Source of the DNA: an uncultured Collinsella sp.
GTDB taxonomy: Bacteria; Actinomycetota; Coriobacteriia; Coriobacteriales; Coriobacteriaceae
NCBI GenBank assembly: GCA_900549025.1
Contig: URMZ01000005.1
Span: 27,651 to 91,650 of the forward strand
DNA: 64,000 nucleotides
Reading direction: 5' to 3'
Shown here: positions 17,884-26,568 of the stretch, in pieces
Layout: every line of letters begins with the position of its first letter
Position numbering within the stretch: position 1 is the first letter of the stretch
Position numbers and translations under genes: made by a program
The notes under the pieces: generated by a model
Seen by the model: only the letters and a program-made list of their open reading frames with translations
Databases searched by the model: none
Told to the model about the DNA's origin: nothing

Positions 17884-18783
17884 ATGAAAGGCATCATCCT
17901 CGCCGGCGGGTCCGGCACGCGCCTGTACCCGCTCACGCTCGTGACCTCCAAGCAGCTGCTGCCGGTCTACGACAAGCCCATGATCTACTACCCGCTGTCC
18001 ACCCTCATGCTGGCGGGCATCCGGGACATCCTGGTCATCTCCACCCCGACCGACCTGCCCAACTTCGAGCGCCTGCTCGGGGACGGCTCGCGCTACGGCG
18101 TGAACCTGTCCTACGCCGAGCAGCCCTCGCCGGACGGCCTGGCGCAGGCGTTCACCATCGGCGAGGAGTTCATCGCCGGCGAGCCGTGCGCGCTCGTGCT
18201 GGGCGACAACATCTTCTACGGCAACGGCCTGTCGCGCCACCTGACGCGCGCCGTGCAGAACGCAGAGTCGGGCCGCGCCACGGTCTTCGGCTACCACGTG
18301 GACGACCCCGAGCGCTTCGGCGTCGTGGAGTTCGACCGCGAGGGGAGGGCCGTCTCCATCGAGGAGAAGCCCGCCGAGCCCAAGTCGAGCTACGCCGTCA
18401 CCGGCCTGTACTTCTACCCGGGCGACGTGGCCGCCAAGGCGCACAGGGTCGAGCCCTCGGCCCGAGGCGAGCTCGAGATCACCACGCTCAACCAGATGTA
18501 CCTGGAGGAGGGGACGCTGTCGGTCGTGACGCTGGGCCGTGGCTACGCGTGGCTGGACACCGGCACCATGGAGAGCCTGCACGAGGCCGCCGAGTTCGTC
18601 CGCGCCGTCGAGCACTCCCAGGACCTGCCGGTCTCGGTACCCGAGGAGATCGCCTGGGAGAACGGCTGGATCACGACCGCAGAGCTGGAGGAGGCCGCGA
18701 AGGCCTACGGCAAGTCGGTCTACGGGCATCACCTGAAGAAGGTCGCCGCCGGCGAGATCGTCAACAGCCCGCGCGAGTACTAG
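17884..18783 (+). CDS. rmlA: glucose-1-phosphate thymidylyltransferase
   Basis: A 299-residue enzyme of family length: [18 protein letters not shown] at the N-terminus (pyrophosphorylase loop), [18 protein letters not shown], then VLGDNIFYG and [19 protein letters not shown]. It makes dTDP-glucose, the first step to dTDP-L-rhamnose. ATG 17884 has GAGAGGA upstream; the in-frame TTG 17863 was rejected. Its codons are overwhelmingly G/C-ending, strikingly unlike the AT-rich glycan genes to its left and the gene pair to its right. It is separated from rmlB by 1.6 kb holding two unrelated genes and a terminator. Confidence 0.95.
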   Translation: MKGIILAGGSGTRLYPLTLVTSKQLLPVYDKPMIYYPLSTLMLAGIRDILVISTPTDLPNFERLLGDGSRYGVNLSYAEQPSPDGLAQAFTIGEEFIAGEPCALVLGDNIFYGNGLSRHLTRAVQNAESGRATVFGYHVDDPERFGVVEFDREGRAVSIEEKPAEPKSSYAVTGLYFYPGDVAAKAHRVEPSARGELEITTLNQMYLEEGTLSVVTLGRGYAWLDTGTMESLHEAAEFVRAVEHSQDLPVSVPEEIAWENGWITTAELEEAAKAYGKSVYGHHLKKVAAGEIVNSPREY

Positions 18784-18802
18784 CGCAAGCTTGTTTTCTT
18801 TC

Positions 18803-18833
18803 AGGGGTCACCGTTTATCTGGTGGCCCCTTTC
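18803..18833 (+). terminator. terminator after rmlA
   Basis: AGGGGTCACC-(8 nt)-GGTGGCCCCT, a 10-bp stem with one G-T wobble followed by TTCGTT. It isolates rmlA from the DUF4869 gene. Confidence 0.6.
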
Positions 18834-18878
18834 GTTATGATTACGTTGACCATAAAGACAATATGATTGGGAGTGGAT

Positions 18879-19316
18879 GTGTTAAGCGTCTACTTTGGCG
18901 ATATGCCAGAAGCGATTTACAACACAGCGACATATTTCAAAAACTCTTACCGGTCTTCTTGGATTACGGATCCCTATGCAGTCTCGATAATTAAAGATGT
19001 CGATCGATCGGTTGTTGTCTCCGAAAACGTCATCGAAAGCCCTGTGCTTGGATCCATCTCCCCACTCCAGCTTTCTGGTGGCGTGAAAACGCTACTGCTT
19101 ATGAGATTTGATCGTAAGCATATTTTTAACGCTTCTACCTGTGGTGACAACTGTGCCAAGTGGATTCTCGACATGGCGAAAGACCGCAAGCTCGTTGTGA
19201 ATCTCTATCATGTGATGGACTTTGGCCGCGAGGATTTTAAAATCAAAGTCGTGAACAGCGGCCGAATCGTTCATAACATGGCCGAATTGATTCACGAGTC
19301 GATTCCGTATCTGTAG
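18879..19316 (+). CDS. DUF4869 family protein
   Basis: A 145-residue soluble protein starting at GTG 18879, with GGGAG five bases upstream giving the family-like opening M-LSVYFGDMPEAIYNTA. Other family-like stretches are SWITDPYAVSIIKDVDRS, SPVLGSISPLQLSGGVKTLL, FNASTCGDNCAKWIL and a C-terminal GRIVHNMAELIHE. Its function is unknown. It lies nine bases before an ATPase gene, and this pairing is the best clue: the ATPase probably acts on or with it. I named the family from memory of its motifs; no search was possible. GC content is clearly lower than in the flanking rml genes, which suggests insertion. Confidence 0.8.
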   Translation: MLSVYFGDMPEAIYNTATYFKNSYRSSWITDPYAVSIIKDVDRSVVVSENVIESPVLGSISPLQLSGGVKTLLLMRFDRKHIFNASTCGDNCAKWILDMAKDRKLVVNLYHVMDFGREDFKIKVVNSGRIVHNMAELIHESIPYL

Positions 19317-19325
19317 GTGCTGCTT

Positions 19326-20300
19326 ATGAACGGTTCGCATCTTGTTAAGATTTCCCGCCGTAGGGGAACCAAGTACACATTTACCATCAAGCGGAACATC
19401 ACTATTGTGCGTGGCGATAGCGGCACGGGTAAGACGACGCTGTTTGACATGGTCGCAGACTACATGCGAACGGGCGAGCAGTCGGGCGTTTCCTTGCAAT
19501 GCGATTGTCCCTGTGTCGCCCTGACCGATTATGATTGGCGAAACCAGCTTTCGTCCGTTCATGACTCGATTGTATTTGCCGATGAGGGCTTAAAAGAGAT
19601 CCATTCTGATGAGTTTGCCCATCATGTGCTGTATTCCTCGAATTATTTCGTGCTGATCTCAAGGGCTGATTTCCCCAATCTTCCGTATAGCGTGGATGAG
19701 ATTTACAAGATTAAGACGAGCGGAAAATACCATTCTTTCGTCCCTGTTTATCAAGATCGCGGGAATCATCGTTATGCTATTTCCCGGTCGGCGCCAAAAC
19801 AGGACTTTTCTATCCTTCTATGCGAGGACAGTAAGTCTGGTTTCCAGTTCTTTGAACGGCATTTCGCTGACAGTGAGCTTACCTGCGCTTCGGCTATGAC
19901 GAACAGCGCGATTTTGGGCTGGTTGGATCAGCATTTCGACGATCGCGTGTTTGTTGTCGCGGACGGAGCGGCATTTGGGTGCTATGCGGACCGCGTCCTT
20001 AAGCTGCAAGACATTCACCGCGATACTGTTACGGTTTGTCTTCCCGAGTCATTCGAGTGGCTTCTGCTGAGCTCCGGCGTAATTTCAGGGTTAGATGTTA
20101 AGGCGGTTTTGGAAACCCCAGAAGCCTTTATAAACAGTGAGAAGTTTAAAAGCTGGGAGGACTTCTTCTATAAGTACTTACGCGATAAAACTGGGAATTC
20201 GGTCTTCCGTTACGACAAAGACTGCATTCCGGAGGCGTTTTGTAGGGGAAGTAATTCTGCGAAGGTTATGGCTCTTATCGCATGCCGAAATGTCCGATAG
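19326..20300 (+). CDS. P-loop ATPase partner of DUF4869 protein
   Basis: A 324-residue protein. A Walker A motif GDSGTGKTT at residues 30-38 follows a short strand TFTIKRNITIVR. A hydrophobic strand SIVFADEGL near residue 85 looks like Walker B with the catalytic Glu, and LISRADFPNLPYSVDEIYKI resembles a sensor region. The C-terminal half (from about residue 160) is unlike known ATPases to me and contains a Toprim-like FVVADGAAFGCYADRV stretch. ATG 19326 is chosen over GTG 19317 because TAGGTG is six bases before it. It is co-transcribed with the DUF4869 gene. Known P-loop NTPases of this size regulate or remodel a partner; a specific role cannot be stated. Confidence 0.75.
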   Translation: MNGSHLVKISRRRGTKYTFTIKRNITIVRGDSGTGKTTLFDMVADYMRTGEQSGVSLQCDCPCVALTDYDWRNQLSSVHDSIVFADEGLKEIHSDEFAHHVLYSSNYFVLISRADFPNLPYSVDEIYKIKTSGKYHSFVPVYQDRGNHRYAISRSAPKQDFSILLCEDSKSGFQFFERHFADSELTCASAMTNSAILGWLDQHFDDRVFVVADGAAFGCYADRVLKLQDIHRDTVTVCLPESFEWLLLSSGVISGLDVKAVLETPEAFINSEKFKSWEDFFYKYLRDKTGNSVFRYDKDCIPEAFCRGSNSAKVMALIACRNVR

Positions 20301-20309
20301 TTTTGTTGA

Positions 20310-21395
<1,086 letters not shown>

Positions 21396-21422
21396 GACCG
21401 CCTGCGCGGCATCTCGCACCGC

Positions 21423-21483
21423 GGGGCGCCCGCGCGGGGCCGCAGGGCATGGGGATGATCCTGCGTCCCCGCGCGGGCGCCCC
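21423..21483 (+). other. very GC-rich long hairpin between rmlB and rmlCD
   Basis: A 17-bp perfect stem (21423-21439 with 21467-21483), then a one-base mismatch, then a 6-bp inner stem CGCAGG/CCTGCG and a 13-nt loop. No T-run follows, so it is unlikely to be a simple terminator. It may stabilise the rmlB 3' end or cause partial attenuation. Confidence 0.6.
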
Positions 21484-21519
21484 CGGTTATCCAACCTCTT
21501 CGATAGGAGCTTTTCCCAC

Positions 21520-22974
21520 ATGGCAGACATCGCATTCGAGAAGGACCTCTCCGTCGCCGAGACCGGCATCGAGGGCCTCAAGGTCGTCGACCTCGCCGTC
21601 CACGGCGACTCGCGCGGCTGGTTCAAGGAGAACTGGCAGCGCGCCAAGATGACCGCCCTGGGCATCCCGGACCTCAGGGTCGTCCAGAACAACATCTCCT
21701 ACAACGACAGCCGCGGCGTCACCCGCGGCATCCACGCCGAGCCCTGGGACAAGTTCATCTCCGTGGCGCGCGGCAGCGTCTTCGGCGCATGGGTGGACCT
21801 GCGCGAGGGCAGCGAGACCTACGGGAAGGTCTACACCTGCACCCTGGACCCGTCCAGGGCCATCTACGTCCCGCGCGGCGTGGGCAACTCCTTCCAGGCG
21901 CTGGAGGACGGCACCGCCTACACCTACCTGGTGGACGCCCACTGGTCGCTGGAGCTGAAGAGGACCTACACCTTCGTGAACCTCGCCGACCCCGAGCTCG
22001 CCATCGAGTGGCCCATCCCGCTGGACCAGGCCACCGTATCCGAGGCCGACCTGAACCACCCGATGCTCAAGGACGTCGTCCCCATGGCGCCGAAGCGCAC
22101 CCTCGTCACCGGCTGCGACGGCCAGCTGGGCCGCGCGGTGCGCGCGCTCGCCGAGGAGCGCGGCGTGGCCAAGGACTTCGACTTTTGCGACATCGACACC
22201 TTCGACATGTCAGACCCGGCGGCCTATTCGCAGTACGACTGGTCGCTCTACGGCACCGTGATCAACTGCGGCGCCTACACGGCCGTGGACAGGGCGGAGA
22301 CCCCCGAGGGCCGCGTGACCGCCTGGAAGGCCAACGCGACCGGCCCTGCCCTTCTCGCCCGCACCTGCGCCGGGCACGGCATCACGCTCGTCCACGTGTC
22401 CTCCGACTACGTCTTCGACGGCACCGCCGAGGTCCACACCGAGGACGAGCCCCTCAGCCCGCTTTCCGTCTACGGCCAGACCAAGGCCGCCGGCGACATC
22501 GCCGTGGCGGGGTGCCCGCGCCACTACATCATGCGCTCCAGCTGGGTCATCGGCGAGGGGCACAACTTCGTCAAGACCATGAGGGGGCTGTCCGACCGCG
22601 TCGCCGACCCCGAGGACGGGCTCGAGCGCATCACCGTGGTCGACGACCAGCTGGGGCGCCTGACCTTCACGCGCGACATGGCGCAGGCCATCTTCCACGT
22701 GCTGGACGCGAAGGCCCCCTACGGCACCTATAACTGCACCGGCTCCGGCGCCGTGAAGTCCTGGGCGGACATCGCCCGCGCCGTCTTCGATGCCGCCAAC
22801 GGCAACGGGGACAGGGTCGTGCCGGTATCGACCGCCGACTACTACGCGAGCGCCGAGGGCCCCGTCGCCCCGCGCCCGGTCCACTCCGCGCTCGACCTGT
22901 CCAAGCTCGAGGCTGCCGGCTTCCACATGCCCGACTGGGAGGAAGAGCTGGGGGAGTACATCAAGACGCTCTAG
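21520..22974 (+). CDS. fused dTDP-4-dehydrorhamnose 3,5-epimerase / reductase (RmlC-RmlD)
   Basis: A 484-residue bifunctional enzyme. Residues about 1-185 are the RmlC cupin: DSRGWFKENWQ, VTRGIHAEPWDKF (catalytic His), DLREGSETYGKVY and IYVPRGVGNSFQ, where classical enzymes read AHGF. Residues about 190-484 are RmlD: LVTGCDGQLGRAVRAL (NAD(P) motif), INCGAYTAVDRAE, HVSSDYVFDG and YGQTKAAGD with the Tyr-Lys pair. It performs the last two steps to dTDP-L-rhamnose. Composition matches rmlA and rmlB. It is preceded by the long hairpin at 21423 and ends at a strong terminator. Confidence 0.93.
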   Translation: MADIAFEKDLSVAETGIEGLKVVDLAVHGDSRGWFKENWQRAKMTALGIPDLRVVQNNISYNDSRGVTRGIHAEPWDKFISVARGSVFGAWVDLREGSETYGKVYTCTLDPSRAIYVPRGVGNSFQALEDGTAYTYLVDAHWSLELKRTYTFVNLADPELAIEWPIPLDQATVSEADLNHPMLKDVVPMAPKRTLVTGCDGQLGRAVRALAEERGVAKDFDFCDIDTFDMSDPAAYSQYDWSLYGTVINCGAYTAVDRAETPEGRVTAWKANATGPALLARTCAGHGITLVHVSSDYVFDGTAEVHTEDEPLSPLSVYGQTKAAGDIAVAGCPRHYIMRSSWVIGEGHNFVKTMRGLSDRVADPEDGLERITVVDDQLGRLTFTRDMAQAIFHVLDAKAPYGTYNCTGSGAVKSWADIARAVFDAANGNGDRVVPVSTADYYASAEGPVAPRPVHSALDLSKLEAAGFHMPDWEEELGEYIKTL

Positions 22975-22996
22975 CCGCTATTAACTTTTCGAGGGT

Positions 22997-23030
22997 AAAA
23001 GCCGCCGCTTGTTACCGGCGGCTTTTCTTG
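22997..23030. terminator. bidirectional terminator after rmlCD
   Basis: AAAAGCCGCCG-(8 nt)-CGGCGGCTTTT, an 11-bp perfect stem with T-runs readable on both strands. It lies between the convergent rmlCD and glycosyltransferase genes. Confidence 0.85.
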
Positions 23031-23076
23031 TTGGTGGCTATCTGCGCAGTGGTGCCAATAGTATTCTGCGGAAGAT

Positions 23077-24048
23077 CTACCTCTCGCTTGTCTCGGTGGC
23101 GGACTTGCCGGGCTGGTCATCGTAGGCGTATTTGCTGTACACGTTGACCTCCCACTGCTTTTTTTCGACCTTTGCTACAGAATCCAGGATGAATCCGGTT
23201 GCAAGGCTCAGACCACAGAGGAACATAAACGATGCAGCAAGCATGGCAGTGGGGAAACGCGGGACCAGGCCGGTCTGAAAGTACTCAACAAAGATAGGAA
23301 TGCCCAAAACCAGGCCGATAATCGCGAATAGAAGCGCGACGAGGCTGAAGAACTTCAGCGGGCGATAGTCCTTGAACAGCGTGCCGATCATCGCAACGAC
23401 TTTAATGCCGTCGCTCACGGTATTGAGCTTGGACTCGGAGCCTTCCGGACGGTCGCGGTACTCGATGGGCACGTCTTTGATGCGCCAGCGGTGGTCGACG
23501 GCGTGGATCGAGAGCTCGGTTTCGATCTGGAAGCCCTCGGAAAGCACAGGGAAGGTTTTAACGAACGGGCGGCTCATGGCGCGGTAGCCTGTCATGACGT
23601 CATCGAAGCTGTAGCCATAGATCCACTTGATCATGGCGCGGACCAGATTGTTGCCAAAGCCGTGGAAGGCACGCTTGTTCTCCTCGGCATAGGTGCCGTT
23701 GGAAAGGCGGTCGCCTACGGTCATATCGGCCGTGCCGTTGAGGATAGGCTCGCAGAGGGCTTTGGCCGCCTCGGCGGGGTAGGTGTCGTCTCCGTCGACC
23801 ATCAGGTAGCAATCGGCGTCGATGTCGCGAAACATCTGGCGGCACACGTTGCCCTTTCCCTGACGGGGCTCAAAGCGCACCGTGGCTCCGTGTTCGGTGG
23901 CGATGCGTGAAGTATCGTCTGACGAGTTATTGTCATAGACATAGACCGTAGCCTGCGGAAGCTCGCGGTGAAAGTCGTCGACGACCTTACCGATTGTGAG
24001 CGCTTCGTTGTAGCAGGGGATGATGACGGCGATGGATTCAGAATTCAC
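23077..24048 (-). CDS. membrane-anchored family 2 glycosyltransferase (GtrB/DPM-like)
   Basis: A 323-residue protein starting at GTG 24048 with AAGGAG six bases upstream. The GT-A domain shows IAVIIPCYNEALTIGKVV, VYDNNSSDDT, RQGKGNVCRQMF and the metal motif LMVDGDDTYP, then a middle VMTGYRAMSRPFV. Two C-terminal hydrophobic helices (about residues 230-255 and 265-290) anchor it. Enzymes of this type transfer a sugar to undecaprenyl phosphate for later use outside the membrane. It is divergent from the ABC exporter operon, with a 160-bp shared regulatory gap. Confidence 0.88.
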   Translation of the reverse strand: MNSESIAVIIPCYNEALTIGKVVDDFHRELPQATVYVYDNNSSDDTSRIATEHGATVRFEPRQGKGNVCRQMFRDIDADCYLMVDGDDTYPAEAAKALCEPILNGTADMTVGDRLSNGTYAEENKRAFHGFGNNLVRAMIKWIYGYSFDDVMTGYRAMSRPFVKTFPVLSEGFQIETELSIHAVDHRWRIKDVPIEYRDRPEGSESKLNTVSDGIKVVAMIGTLFKDYRPLKFFSLVALLFAIIGLVLGIPIFVEYFQTGLVPRFPTAMLAASFMFLCGLSLATGFILDSVAKVEKKQWEVNVYSKYAYDDQPGKSATETSER

Positions 24049-24208
24049 TCAATGCTCCTTACACATTCAATCCTTGAAAGTATAGCCGTTTGGACTTGTC
24101 ATCCTTAGATGTGGGTTAGTTCTCCAGTTTTGTTGCGCGAATCGTTTGCAGGGCCGTCGGGTCTATACTGTTCGTTTGTCAACGATTACGAGTAAAGGAG
24201 TTGCATCC

Positions 24209-25054
24209 GTGTCGGATCAGACAAAGCAACAAGAAACTCGCAGTCTGCCTGCGACGTTTGCTAAGAACGAATTTGAGAAGGACGCGTTTATCCTTCGTCA
24301 GCTGGTTACCAAGGATTTTAAGATCAAGTATCGCCGTAGCGTTCTGGGCGTCGCTTGGTCGGTGCTCAATCCGCTGCTGATGATGATCGTCATGGCCATC
24401 GTGTTCTCGACGATTTTTGCCCAGGGCCGCAATGGCTCAATTACGCCCGAGATGTACCCGCTGTACTTGATCGTGGGTAACGTTACCTTTGCCGTGATGT
24501 CCGAGTCCACGAACCAGGCGCTGACGTCGATTGTGGGTGCGGCTCCGCTGCTCAAGAAGGTTAAGGTGCACCGCTGGGTCTTCCCGGTGCAGAAGGTGCT
24601 TTTCTCACTCGTGAACTTTGGCTTCTCGCTGGTCGCCGTAGCTATTGTTATGCTGTGGTTCCGTGTTATGCCTTCTTGGCACCTGATTCTGCTGCCGGTT
24701 TGCCTGCTGCTGCTTATGTGTTTCTGCATGGGCCTGGGCATGATGCTCTCTGCCCTTACGGTCTTCTTCCGCGATGTCATGCATCTGTGGAGCGTCGTCA
24801 TCACGGCATGGACCTACATTACGCCCATCTTCTGGACGACTGACTTTATTGCGCAAATGCCGCATCTCGTGCGTATCTTGATGTATGCGAACCCCATGTA
24901 CAACTACCTGCAGTTTATGCGCGATATCTTCCTGTTCCAGACCACGCCCTCGCTTATGACGTTTGGCATGTGCGTCGCTTGGGCGGTCCTTGCGCTTGTT
25001 ATTGGCTACACCGTGTTCCATAAGTCCGAGCGCAAGTTCATCCTCTACATCTAA
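24209..25054 (+). CDS. ABC-2 polysaccharide export permease (Wzm/TagG-like)
   Basis: A 281-residue protein starting at GTG 24209 behind AAAGGAG. The N-terminal cytoplasmic stretch FILRQLVTKDFKIKYRRSVLG is typical of TagG/Wzm permeases. About six membrane helices follow, including LLPVCLLLLMCFCMGLG and the late periplasmic WTYITPIFW. It forms the channel half of an ABC exporter that carries a finished lipid-linked polymer across the membrane. The ATPase starts 11 bp downstream. Together with the rhamnose genes it suggests an ABC-dependent rhamnan or teichoic-type polymer in addition to the flippase-dependent glycan. Confidence 0.92.
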   Translation: MSDQTKQQETRSLPATFAKNEFEKDAFILRQLVTKDFKIKYRRSVLGVAWSVLNPLLMMIVMAIVFSTIFAQGRNGSITPEMYPLYLIVGNVTFAVMSESTNQALTSIVGAAPLLKKVKVHRWVFPVQKVLFSLVNFGFSLVAVAIVMLWFRVMPSWHLILLPVCLLLLMCFCMGLGMMLSALTVFFRDVMHLWSVVITAWTYITPIFWTTDFIAQMPHLVRILMYANPMYNYLQFMRDIFLFQTTPSLMTFGMCVAWAVLALVIGYTVFHKSERKFILYI

Positions 25055-25065
25055 GGAGTGCTGTG

Positions 25066-25833
25066 ATGACTGAATCTGTTGTTGATTACAGCGAGCAGCC
25101 TCTGGCTGTCGAGGTCGACGACGTCACCATGATCTTTAACATGGCGTCCGAGTCGCTGACCAACCTCAAGGAGTACTTCATCAAGCTTGCCAAGCACGAG
25201 CTGTTCTTTGAGGAGTTTAGAGCGCTTAAGCACATCTCGTTCGATATTCATCGCGGCGAAGTTGTCGGTCTGGTTGGCACCAATGGCTCCGGCAAGTCTA
25301 CGATGCTCAAGATTATCGCTGGCGTGCTTGAGCCTAGCGAGGGCAGCGTTAAGGTGCACGGTAACATCGCGCCGCTGATTGAGCTTGGTGCCGGCTTTGA
25401 CCCCGAGCTGACCGCCCGCGAGAACATCTATCTGAACGGCGCCCTGCTCGGCTATACCAAGGAGTTCATCGATGCCAACTTTGACGGCATTATCGAGTTC
25501 GCTGAGCTTCAGAACTTTGTCGATATGCCGCTTAAGAACTTCTCCTCGGGCATGGTGGCGCGTATCGCCTTTGCAATCGCGACGATTACCGAGCCCGATA
25601 TTCTGATCGTTGACGAGACGCTGTCCGTCGGTGATGTGTTCTTCCAACAGAAGTGCGAGGCCCGCATCCAGCACTTTATCCAGAGCGGTGACGTGACGGT
25701 TCTGTTCGTTTCGCACTCTATGGAGCAGGTTGAGCGCATCTGCCAGCGTGCCGTTTGGATTGAGAAGGGTGACCTTCGTATGGACGGCCCGGTCAGTGAG
25801 GTCTGCAAGGCGTATCGCGAGCAGTTCAACTAG
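25066..25833 (+). CDS. ABC polysaccharide export ATPase (Wzt/TagH-like)
   Basis: A 255-residue ATPase. Walker A GTNGSGKST, Q-loop region, signature NFSSGMVARIAF, Walker B ILIVDETLSVGD and the H-loop LFVSHS are all intact. ATG 25066 is preferred to GTG 25063 for spacing from AAGGAG. There is no C-terminal carbohydrate-binding domain as in O-antigen Wzt, so export is probably not coupled to a terminal modification and it resembles the short TagH-type. It pairs with the upstream permease. Confidence 0.93.
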   Translation: MTESVVDYSEQPLAVEVDDVTMIFNMASESLTNLKEYFIKLAKHELFFEEFRALKHISFDIHRGEVVGLVGTNGSGKSTMLKIIAGVLEPSEGSVKVHGNIAPLIELGAGFDPELTARENIYLNGALLGYTKEFIDANFDGIIEFAELQNFVDMPLKNFSSGMVARIAFAIATITEPDILIVDETLSVGDVFFQQKCEARIQHFIQSGDVTVLFVSHSMEQVERICQRAVWIEKGDLRMDGPVSEVCKAYREQFN

Positions 25834-25835
25834 GT

Positions 25836-25841
25836 TATAAT
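25836..25841 (+). promoter_or_regulatory. candidate -10 for tRNA-Arg(TCT)
   Basis: A consensus TATAAT just after the exporter stop and 45 bases before the tRNA. The matching -35 region falls inside the ATPase gene and is weak. Confidence 0.4.
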
Positions 25842-25885
25842 TACTTGCGCTTGGCCGAATTGTTTGGCTGGGCGTGCGGTTATTT

Positions 25886-25962
25886 GCTCCATTAGCTCAG
25901 TTGGATAGAGCAGGGGACTTCTAATCCCAAGGTCGACGGTTCGAATCCGCCATGGAGCACCA
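25886..25962 (+). tRNA. tRNA-Arg (anticodon TCT)
   Basis: 77 nt with acceptor GCTCCAT paired to ATGGAGC, a D-arm starting GCTC, a CTTCTAA anticodon loop giving TCT, a T-arm with GGTTCGAATCC, and an encoded CCA end. It reads the rare AGA codons. The first base pair of the anticodon stem appears mismatched as I align it. A terminator follows ten bases later. Confidence 0.92.
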
Positions 25963-25971
25963 TCGTTTATT

Positions 25972-26004
25972 AAGCCCGGACCGCTTGGTGGTCTGGGCTT
26001 TTTT
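25972..26004 (+). terminator. terminator after tRNA-Arg(TCT)
   Basis: AAGCCCGGACC-(7 nt)-GGTCTGGGCTT, an 11-bp stem with one G-T wobble, running into six T. Confidence 0.88.
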
Positions 26005-26066
26005 CATCTTGTGTGTTGCTGGAGCCGAGCGCGAGCAAGCCGCTGCTGTTTGTTGGGGTTGGCATT

Positions 26067-26504
26067 TTACTTTTCGAGATGCTCTTTCAGCAGCTCCAGC
26101 GCGTGGGCGTAGCCCTGGAGGCCTTCGCCGGTGATGGTGGCGAAGCAGGCCAGACGGGCGTAGCTCACCTGGCGGAAGTCTTCGCGGGTCTCGACGGCGC
26201 TAATGTGGACCTCCACAGCCGGGATGGCGATGGCTTTGAGGGCATCCAAGATGGCCACGCTTGTGTGCGTGTAGGCGGCCGGGTTGATGACGATGCCGTC
26301 GACTTTGCCGTAGGCCTCCTGGATCTTGTCGACGATGCTGCCCTCGTGGTTAGACTGGAAGACCTCGACCTCGTCGAAGCCCTGTGCAGCGCCCGCTTCC
26401 TGGCAGATCTGCACTAAGCGGTCGTAGTTGTCGCTGCCATAGATGCCCGGCTCGCGAATGCCGAGCATGTTGAGGTTGGGGCCGTTGATGACGAGTGCTT
26501 TCAT
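26067..26504 (-). CDS. aroQ: 3-dehydroquinate dehydratase, type II
   Basis: A 145-residue enzyme with the type II hallmarks: VINGPNLNMLGIREPGIYG (with the catalytic Tyr), INPAAYTHTSVAILDAL, and EVHISAVETREDFR. It dehydrates 3-dehydroquinate in the shikimate pathway and forms dodecamers in the family. The start is ATG 26504 behind AAGGAAG; longer in-frame sequence upstream is not conserved and contains the REP-like palindrome. It is the last gene of the aro operon, convergent with tRNA-Arg(TCT). Confidence 0.95.
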   Translation of the reverse strand: MKALVINGPNLNMLGIREPGIYGSDNYDRLVQICQEAGAAQGFDEVEVFQSNHEGSIVDKIQEAYGKVDGIVINPAAYTHTSVAILDALKAIAIPAVEVHISAVETREDFRQVSYARLACFATITGEGLQGYAHALELLKEHLEK

Positions 26505-26525
26505 GGTTGCTTCCTTTGCGATTGA

Positions 26526-26566
26526 AAAACCACCACAAAGGTGCCTGTCCCCTTTGTGGTGGTTTT
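26526..26566. repeat. REP-like palindrome between aroEK and aroQ
   Basis: A perfect 16-bp stem (AAAACCACCACAAAGG / CCTTTGTGGTGGTTTT) around a 9-nt TGCCTGTCC loop. The core GGTGCCTGTCCCC is one I recall as dispersed in intergenic regions of gut Actinobacteria and Firmicutes. Only one copy is seen in this window. T-runs on both ends mean it may also terminate or attenuate. Confidence 0.6.
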
Positions 26567-26568
26567 GG

